From NCBI RefSeq assembly GCF_036013745.1, contig NZ_CP107880.1, positions 434,001 to 498,000 of the forward strand: a stretch of DNA of 64,000 bases. The letters run 5' to 3'. The notes beneath the pieces were generated by a model. It saw nothing but the letters and a program-made list of their open reading frames with translations. It was not told where the DNA came from and made no database searches. Positions 58,741-64,000 of the stretch are shown one piece after another; the stretch's first letter is position 1; every line of letters starts with the position of its first letter. The DNA comes from Streptomyces sp. NBC_00483 (lineage in GTDB: Bacteria > Actinomycetota > Actinomycetes > Streptomycetales > Streptomycetaceae). Made by a program: the position numbers and the translations under genes.

Positions 58741-59791
58741 TCAGGACTTGGCGGTGAGGTGCTCGGCCAGCTGGGCCAGCACCTCTCGGGCCGCCTCAGG
58801 GCCGGTGTTGAGGTAGAAGACGTCATCGTCGACGGCGATCGCCTGCTTGGCGCTGACGGCGCCGAGAGTCGGCCACAGAGCGGCCTTGGTCAGGGCGTTC
58901 GCCTTCGATGTGCCGCCTTGGACGCCGTAGAAGATCCAGTCGGCGTCGGCGCGGTCCAGCTTCTCGCTGCTGATGTCCTGGGAGGTTTCCTGGAAGGTCT
59001 GGCTGTCGGGGCGGGCGAGGCCCGCGTCCTCGGCGATGCTGCCGGTGAACGACGGGATTCCGAAGACCCGCAGCCGGTTTCCGTTCATACGCAGGAAGGA
59101 GACACTGGCCGGCTTCTTCAACTGGTGCCCCAGGGCGGCCGCGTCGGCGTGGAACTTCTTGAGGTGGGCCTGGGCCTGTTCGGTCTTGCCGACGGCGTCG
59201 GCCAGGAGGAGGAAGTCCTGCTTCCAGTACAGGCCCGTTCCTTGGGTGGCGACGGTCGGTGCGAGCTTGCTCAGGGACTTGTAGAGCCCCTTGGCGTCCT
59301 TGCCGGCGGTGTTCATGAGGATCAGGTCGGGCTTGATGTTGCCGATGGCTTCGAGGTTGGGCTCGATCCGTGACCCGACGTCGGCCACCTTGTCGAGCTG
59401 CTTGGCCTTCTTGGGGAAGGCCGACTTGAGGTAGGCGGGTACGAGGTCGGCGCCCTCCCCCCCGGGTGGAGCCGGTGGGGACGATGCCGAGGGTGACCAG
59501 TGCGTCGGCCTGCCCCGTGGAGATGACCACGATCTTCCTGGGTGCCGTCTTGAGCGTGGTCTTTCCTGCGAAGTGGGCAACGGTGCGGGGGAAGGCGCCG
59601 TCCTTCGCGCCGCTGCCCATGCCGCTGGGCATCGTTCGAGGTGCAGTGTGCACACCCGATGCCGGCGCCTTGGCCGACGTACCGGAGCCCGCGGAGTCCG
59701 TGGTGCCGCCGGAGCAGCCGGTCAGTGCGACGAGTCCCGCGAGCACGAGACCTGCTGTCAGGCGGAGGGGGAGGTGGTTGAATCTTGCCAT
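58741..59791 (-). pseudogene. Siderophore-type iron ABC transporter binding lipoprotein, frameshifted in a G7 run
   Basis: From the ATG at 59791 the chain is MARFNHLPLRLTAGLVLAGL then VALTGC (lipobox), and continues TAPRKIVVISTGQADALVTL GIVPTGSTR; the frame then breaks in a run of seven Gs on the minus strand (59457-59463 on plus). Removing one G restores GEGADLVPAYLKSAFPKKAK then QLDKVADVGSRIEPNLEAIG and the rest of a FepB/FhuD-type class III binding protein to a stop at 58741 (about 349 residues). The span is 1051 bp, 3 x 350 plus 1. Neighbouring permeases are intact and an iron box lies just upstream. Sequencing error or slippage are both possible. Confidence 0.8.
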
Positions 59792-59801
59792 ACCGGATAG
59801 C

Positions 59802-59815
59802 TTAGGCTTACCTAA
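59802..59815. promoter_or_regulatory. Iron box (DmdR/IdeR-type operator)
   Basis: TTAGGCTTACCTAA, an imperfect palindrome, matches the TTAGGTTAGGCTNACCTAA-type sites bound by DtxR-family iron repressors. It is 11 bp upstream of the binding-protein start and 64 bp before the permease start, so it can control both directions under iron excess. Confidence 0.7.
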
Positions 59816-59878
59816 CCGAACGGGGCGCCAGTGGGTCCCTCCGGACACACACCCCACCGCTCCCGCCCCTTCGGATCC

Positions 59879-60952
59879 ATGGAGACCTCGACAGTCATGA
59901 CGATGTCCCCACCTGCGCCCGCCCGGCCGTCCACGCCCGCACCGCCGCGCGCTCGGCGTGCCTCGCGGCGGGCGTGGGGCTGGTTCGCCTGCCTGGCGGT
60001 CGCGGCTCTGCTCTTCCTGGTCAGCCTGGGGGCGGGATCACGCGGCATCCCGCTGGACGGGGTCTGGCGCGCGCTCGTCCACCGGGACGGCACGGCCGAG
60101 AGCGTCATCGTGTGGCAACTGCGGATGCCTCGCTCCCTGTTGGCCTGTGTCGTGGGCAGCGCGCTGGGGGTCGCCGGGGTGGTCATGCAGGCAGTCACCC
60201 GTAACCCGCTCGCCGAACCCGGACTCGTCGGGGTCAACGCGGGGGCGTCGTTCGCCGTCGTGGTGGCGATCTCGGCGTTCGGGATCACTCGGGCCTCCGG
60301 CTACGTGTGGTTCGCGTTCGTGGGCGCGCTGGCCGCCGCGTCGGCCGTCTACGGGCTGACCGCGCGCAACTCCCGTACGGGACAGCACATTCGGCTGGTG
60401 CTGGCCGGCGCCGCCATGTCGGCCACACTGGGCGCCTGCACCGGCGTTCTGACCATGTTCAACAGCCAGGCCTTCGACTCGTACCGGTTCTGGGTCGTGG
60501 GCTCGCTCGAAGACCGCGGGACGGCCGCGCTGGTCGCCTCCGCTCCCTTCGTCGCCCTCGGGATCGCCATCGCGCTGCCCCTGGGCCCCTCGCTCAACGC
60601 ACTGGCGCTGGGCGAGGAGACGTCCACCGCTCTGGGGCTTCGCACCAGGACTGTGCGCATCGCGGGGTTCACGGCAGTCATGCTGCTGTGCGGCGCTGCC
60701 ACCGCGGCGGCGGGGCCGATCGCCTTCGTCGGTCTGGTCGTTCCGCACGCACTGCGCATGTTGCTCGGACCGGATGTCCGCTGGCTCCTGGTCTACGCGA
60801 TTCCGGTCGGTGCCGCATTGGTGCTTGTCAGCGACGTCGTCGGCCGACTGATCGCTCCGCCCGGGGAGATCGAGGCAGGCATCGTGACCGCGTTCATCGG
60901 CGCTCCCGTCCTGATGTGGCTGGTCAACCGCCGCAAGGGAGTTCGTCTGTGA
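59879..60952 (+). CDS. FecCD-family iron-siderophore ABC permease 1
   Basis: 357 residues from the ATG at 59879 (ATGs at 59897 and 59903 are alternatives). The FecCD motifs are LRMPRSLLACVVGSALGVAG then VVMQAVTRNPLAEPGLVGVN, and AGPIAFVGLVVPHALRMLLG in the coupling region; hydrophobicity suggests nine to ten helices. It is divergent from the binding-protein gene with the iron box between. It overlaps the second permease gene by 4 bp. No ATPase gene follows, so the ATPase must be encoded elsewhere, as is common for Streptomyces siderophore systems. Confidence 0.92.
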   Translation: METSTVMTMSPPAPARPSTPAPPRARRASRRAWGWFACLAVAALLFLVSLGAGSRGIPLDGVWRALVHRDGTAESVIVWQLRMPRSLLACVVGSALGVAGVVMQAVTRNPLAEPGLVGVNAGASFAVVVAISAFGITRASGYVWFAFVGALAAASAVYGLTARNSRTGQHIRLVLAGAAMSATLGACTGVLTMFNSQAFDSYRFWVVGSLEDRGTAALVASAPFVALGIAIALPLGPSLNALALGEETSTALGLRTRTVRIAGFTAVMLLCGAATAAAGPIAFVGLVVPHALRMLLGPDVRWLLVYAIPVGAALVLVSDVVGRLIAPPGEIEAGIVTAFIGAPVLMWLVNRRKGVRL

Positions 60953-62010
60953 GCACATTGAGCACCGTGAGCACTGCGAGCCGACAGCGCAGCCGTCACC
61001 TGGTCCTATCCCTCCCCCGTGGCGGGTCGCTGCGCGGGACGCGGCGCCCCCTCTGGGCGGGGGCCATCACCGCTCTGAGCTGCCTCGTCCTGCTCGCGCT
61101 CGGCGTGTTCACCGGCACGTACCACATCGGCACAGCCGAGGTGTTCGACGTACTGGGCGGTGGTGGCAGCGCGATGGACCGGTTCATCGTCGTGGGGCAG
61201 CGGATGCCTCGTGTCTGCGCGGCACTGCTGGTCGGGGCCGGGTTGGGACTGGCCGGGTCGCTGTTCCAGAGCCTGTCCCGCAATCCGCTGGGCAGCCCGG
61301 ACATCATCGGGTTCACCACCGGCTCGACCACGGGCGCCCTGGCCGCGCTGCTGATCGGCGGCGGAACGTCCCTCGGCGCGGGCGGCGGCGCCCTGTTGGG
61401 CGGTCTGGCCACGGCGCTGTTGGTTCACGTGCTGTCCGCGATGCGCGGTGCCGTCGGCGGCCGGCTCATCGTGACGGGTATCGCCGTGGGAGCCATGCTC
61501 GCCTCGGTGAACGATTTCCTGATCACCCGCGCCGACATCGAGTCGGCCGAGAGTGCCAAGGCATGGACGTTCGGCAGCCTGAACGCGATCACCTGGCCGC
61601 ACGTCGTCCCCGCCGCGGCCGCCTTCCCCTTGCTGCTGGCAGCGACCGTGGTACTGGCCCGTCCGCTGCAGATGATGTCCATGGGCGATGACACCGCGGC
61701 GGCACTGGGGGTACGTGTGGATCGGATCCGCGCGCTCACCCTGCTGGTCGGTGTGGCCTGGACCGCTGTGGCCATCGCGGTGGCGGGCCCCATCGGCTTC
61801 CTCGCCCTCGCCGCCCCGCAGTTGGCGCGCCGCCTGGCCCGGTCCGGCGGTGTGCCGGTGTTCACAGCGGCCCTGATGGGTGCGCTCCTGTTGGCCTGCG
61901 CCGATTTCGCGGGCCAGCGCCTGCTCGCTCCGTTTCAGATTCCGGTGGGTCTGGTTACTGGGGCGCTCGGGGGCCTGTACTTGATGTGGCTCCTGTATCG
62001 CAAGGTGTAG
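60949..62010 (+). CDS. FecCD-family iron-siderophore ABC permease 2
   Basis: 353 residues from a GTG at 60949, inside the stop of the first permease. A short Ser/Thr/Arg-rich tail precedes the helices. FecCD motifs: GQRMPRVCAALLVGAGLGLA then GSLFQSLSRNPLGSPDIIGF, and GPIGFLALAAPQLARRLARS. It forms a heterodimer with permease 1. It is the last intact gene of the uptake unit. Confidence 0.92.
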   Translation: MSTLSTVSTASRQRSRHLVLSLPRGGSLRGTRRPLWAGAITALSCLVLLALGVFTGTYHIGTAEVFDVLGGGGSAMDRFIVVGQRMPRVCAALLVGAGLGLAGSLFQSLSRNPLGSPDIIGFTTGSTTGALAALLIGGGTSLGAGGGALLGGLATALLVHVLSAMRGAVGGRLIVTGIAVGAMLASVNDFLITRADIESAESAKAWTFGSLNAITWPHVVPAAAAFPLLLAATVVLARPLQMMSMGDDTAAALGVRVDRIRALTLLVGVAWTAVAIAVAGPIGFLALAAPQLARRLARSGGVPVFTAALMGALLLACADFAGQRLLAPFQIPVGLVTGALGGLYLMWLLYRKV

Positions 62011-62260
62011 CGGCGACGGCCGACGGGCGTGAGGCGCGCTGGAACGATCCGGGCCTGACCGGCCTGCCGCGGGACATTGCGCCGGCGGACCTGCATTGCG
62101 CCAGCGGTCCGGCGACCGGCTCGACTTCTGGGAGTCACGCGGCTACCACCCCATCGGCGAGGCCCGGTCCGGGCTTCGCTACGCCCACGAAGAGACGCCC
62201 GCGCCGCGCGGGGACGCGGCCCGGGCTTGACGCCGGAGCAGGTGGCGGTGCCGGTGCGCC
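62011..62260. other. Possible gene remnant after the siderophore operon
   Basis: One plus-strand frame ending at 62230 reads ...SGDRLDFWESRGYHPIGEAR then SGLRYAHEETPAPRGDAARA and stop, which resembles the C-terminal part of a GNAT-type acetyltransferase (FWESRGY), but the frame has no start or N-terminal part. A neighbouring frame just before (DPGLTGLPRDIAPADL) may be another fragment. No promoter or hairpin is clear. I regard this as a decayed gene end, at low confidence. Confidence 0.35.
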
Positions 62261-63436
62261 CTACTGGTCGGACTTCTTGGTGTTGACGGCGTAGGAGTGG
62301 GCGCCGGCTCCGGCCAGGTTCCCACCGGAGACGATCAGGTACTCGTCACGGACGGGCGTGCCGTCGAGCCAGGCCTCCAGGATCTCGCGGCTGCCGGCGG
62401 CGTAGCGGGCCTGGGCGGAGAGGGTGGAGCCGGAGATGTGCGGGGTCATGCCGTGGTGGGGCATGGTGCGCCAGGGGTGATCGGCGGGCGCCGGCTGCGG
62501 GAACCACACGTCGCCCGCGTACCCGGCCAACTGGCCGCTCTCCAGGGCGTTCTGGACGGCGGCCTGGTCGGCGATCCTCGCGCGCGCGGTGTTGATGAGG
62601 TAGGCGCCGCGCTTCATGGTGGCGAGCAGCTTCGCGTCGAAGAGGTGCTCCGTCTCGGGGTGGAGCGGTGCGTTGATGGTCACGACGTCGCAGTGCGGGA
62701 CCATGTCGGCGGCCGACTCGTGGAAGGTCAGGCCGAGTTCGTCCTCGACGCCCTTGGGCAGGCGGTGACGGTCGGTGTAGTGCAGCTTCACGTCGAAGGG
62801 GGCGAGGCGGCGCAGCACCGCGGTGCCGATGCGGCCCGCGGCGACGGTTCCGACGTGCATGCCTTCCAGGTCGTAGGAGCGGGCGACGCAGTCGGCGATA
62901 TTCCAGCCGCCGTCCAGGACCACTTGGTGCGAGGGGAGGTAGTTGCGCACGAGGGAGAGCGTCATCATCACCACGTGTTCGGCGACGCTGATGCTGTTGG
63001 AGTACGTCACCTCGGCGACGGTCACGCCGTGCGCGATGGCCGCATCGAGGTCGACGTGGTCGGAGCCGATGCCGGCGGTGACGGCGAGCTTGAGGTTCTT
63101 GGCTGCCGCGATGCGCTCGGCACTCAAGTAGGCCGGCCAGAAGGGCTGGGAGATGACCACGTCCGCGTCGGGCAGTTCCCGGTCGAAGACCGAGTCGGCG
63201 CCGTCCTTGTCGGAGGTGACCACCAGGATGTGGCCGCGGCTCTCCAGGAAGCTGCGCAGGCCCAGTTCGCCCGACACGCTGCCCAGCAGGTGGCCGGGGG
63301 TGAAGTCGGCGCCCTGGGGCGTGGGCGCCGACTGGCCGCCGGGGTAGGAGTCGATGCGGGGCAGGTCATCCCGTGCGTAACACGTCGGGTGTCCGTCGGT
63401 GGGGTCGTCGTACAGGACGCAGAGCACCTTGGCCAT
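62261..63436 (-). CDS. fdh: NAD-dependent formate dehydrogenase
   Basis: 391 residues from the ATG at 63436. Strong match to the Pseudomonas sp. 101 type: SQPFWPAYLSAERIAAAKNL, GIGSDHVDLDAAIAHGVTVA, EVTYSNSISVAEHVVMMTLS, the Rossmann motif GTVAAGRIG, HYTDRHRLP (the Asp selects NAD over NADP), NTARARI (active-site Arg) and MTPHISGSTLSAQARYAAGS (active-site His). It oxidises formate to carbon dioxide, making NADH without metal cofactors. The preceding LysR gene, same strand, may control it. No serine-hydroxymethyl or formate-producing gene is adjacent. Confidence 0.96.
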   Translation of the reverse strand: MAKVLCVLYDDPTDGHPTCYARDDLPRIDSYPGGQSAPTPQGADFTPGHLLGSVSGELGLRSFLESRGHILVVTSDKDGADSVFDRELPDADVVISQPFWPAYLSAERIAAAKNLKLAVTAGIGSDHVDLDAAIAHGVTVAEVTYSNSISVAEHVVMMTLSLVRNYLPSHQVVLDGGWNIADCVARSYDLEGMHVGTVAAGRIGTAVLRRLAPFDVKLHYTDRHRLPKGVEDELGLTFHESAADMVPHCDVVTINAPLHPETEHLFDAKLLATMKRGAYLINTARARIADQAAVQNALESGQLAGYAGDVWFPQPAPADHPWRTMPHHGMTPHISGSTLSAQARYAAGSREILEAWLDGTPVRDEYLIVSGGNLAGAGAHSYAVNTKKSDQ

Positions 63437-63547
63437 GATCACGGCTCCTCGCGGGGAGGGTGGACGTGCGGGGTCGTTCCTCACAGTCCGCGTCCGGCGC
63501 CTGTGCGGTCAAAGTGAACTCTTCTATCTCCGGTGAGCCGTTGGCTA

Positions 63548-64000
63548 TCAGTCCAGGTGGGTGTGGAGCAGGGCATCCAGCGCGTCGCGCACGCCGGCCT
63601 CCCGGGCGACCGCGAACAGGGCGCGGACCATGGGCGGTTGGGGGTTCTGCGCGACGACGGCGAGGCCGACGCGCGGGCCGCGGGCCGGTCCTGCCAGGCG
63701 CACCACGCGCATGCCGGGCGGGGTGCCGAACATGTGCAGCCAGGAGTGCGAAATGACGCTGGACCACCGGCCGGTGGCGAGGTGCGCGTACAGCCCGGCG
63801 ACCGTGTCCGATTCCACGGCGGGGGCGGCGTGCGCGCCGTCGGCGGCGAAGTTCTCGTCCAGGATGCGGCGGTTGCGCATGCGGGGCGCGAGCAGACACA
63901 GGGGCAGGGTGGCCGCCTGCGACCAGCGCACCTCGGCGCGTGCGCCGTAGGGGCCGGCGGACGGGGTGAGCAGTACGTACCGCTCCTCGTACAGCGGCAG
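63548..64000 (-). CDS. LysR family regulator, N-terminus beyond window
   Basis: 151 codons of the C-terminal ligand domain are visible, from LPLYEERYVLLTPSAGPYGA at the window edge through RWSQAATLPLCLLAPRMRNR and MVRALFAVAREAGVRDALDA to HLD. This is the LysR substrate-binding fold; the helix-turn-helix must lie past 64000. It is 111 bp upstream of the formate dehydrogenase gene in the same direction and may regulate it. The effector is unknown. Confidence 0.88.
   Translation of the reverse strand: MPLYEERYVLLTPSAGPYGARAEVRWSQAATLPLCLLAPRMRNRRILDENFAADGAHAAPAVESDTVAGLYAHLATGRWSSVISHSWLHMFGTPPGMRVVRLAGPARGPRVGLAVVAQNPQPPMVRALFAVAREAGVRDALDALLHTHLD

Overview
The window reads as chromosomal DNA of a high-GC actinomycete, almost certainly a Streptomyces. 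The third codon positions are nearly all G or C. The families present (AraC/VOC pairs, SigJ-like ECF sigma factor, LAL regulator, TetR/MFS pairs, DUF2975 with a Cro-like partner) and the many start codons placed 6-7 bases after a TANNNT -10 box (probable leaderless mRNAs) are typical of that genus. No rRNA, tRNA, insertion sequence, phage gene or CRISPR array was seen.

Layout. 1-3.1 kb: end of a translationally coupled lipid-type operon (quinone oxidoreductase and two acyl-CoA dehydrogenases, the last cut by the window edge). 3.2-5 kb: XRE-cupin regulator divergent from a thioredoxin-reductase-like flavoprotein. 5-7.5 kb: DHA2 efflux pump divergent from a SigJ-like sigma factor. 7.5-10.6 kb: Cro-like/DUF2975 pair, then VOC, AraC, VOC and DUF1801 genes with a shared 17-bp promoter element. 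10.7-20.1 kb: a string of small metabolic and regulatory units (dienoyl-CoA-reductase-like SDR, PPOX protein, enoyl-CoA hydratase, ArsR-type regulator with a striking operator array, SDR/TetR, TetR/MFS, LysE, a stand-alone hemC, a frameshifted HD-domain gene). 20.2-23 kb: PIG-L deacetylase, S33 peptidase and a deazaflavin-type nitroreductase-like protein.

23-48.4 kb is dominated by an L-rhamnose programme. A LacI regulator is divergent from a Tat-exported GH78 alpha-L-rhamnosidase. After an unrelated block (AraC regulator, 914-aa LAL regulator, three consecutive alpha/beta hydrolases) comes a second, closely similar LacI regulator at the end of an ABC-importer/mutarotase operon (ATPase, two permeases, binding lipoprotein, RhaM). 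Divergent from that operon run rhamnose isomerase, a fused rhamnulose-1-phosphate aldolase/lactaldehyde dehydrogenase, rhamnulokinase, and then lutABC for L-lactate oxidation. Together these genes can take rhamnosides outside the cell to dihydroxyacetone phosphate and pyruvate. A recurrent palindromic motif (TGAATCGATTCA and variants) lies at the rhamnosidase and at both importer/catabolic promoters and is the probable operator of one or both LacI proteins.

48.4-53.3 kb: a betaine/choline-type ABC importer whose ATPase gene faces the other three genes, with an FAD amine oxidase between. 53.4-57.2 kb: pirin, a VOC protein, a decayed MFS gene, a HAD phosphatase and a TetR gene. 57.3-58.7 kb: the MFS pump divergent from that TetR. 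58.7-62 kb: a siderophore uptake locus with an iron box, whose binding-protein gene carries a one-base frameshift in a run of seven Gs. 62.2-64 kb: NAD-dependent formate dehydrogenase preceded by a LysR gene cut by the window end.

Recurring sequence features include several dyads lying on promoter elements, a 14-bp-periodic TTGCAA array, and tandem duplications of gene ends that carry the stop codon (hemC, the rhamnosidase and, more weakly, a small hypothetical gene).
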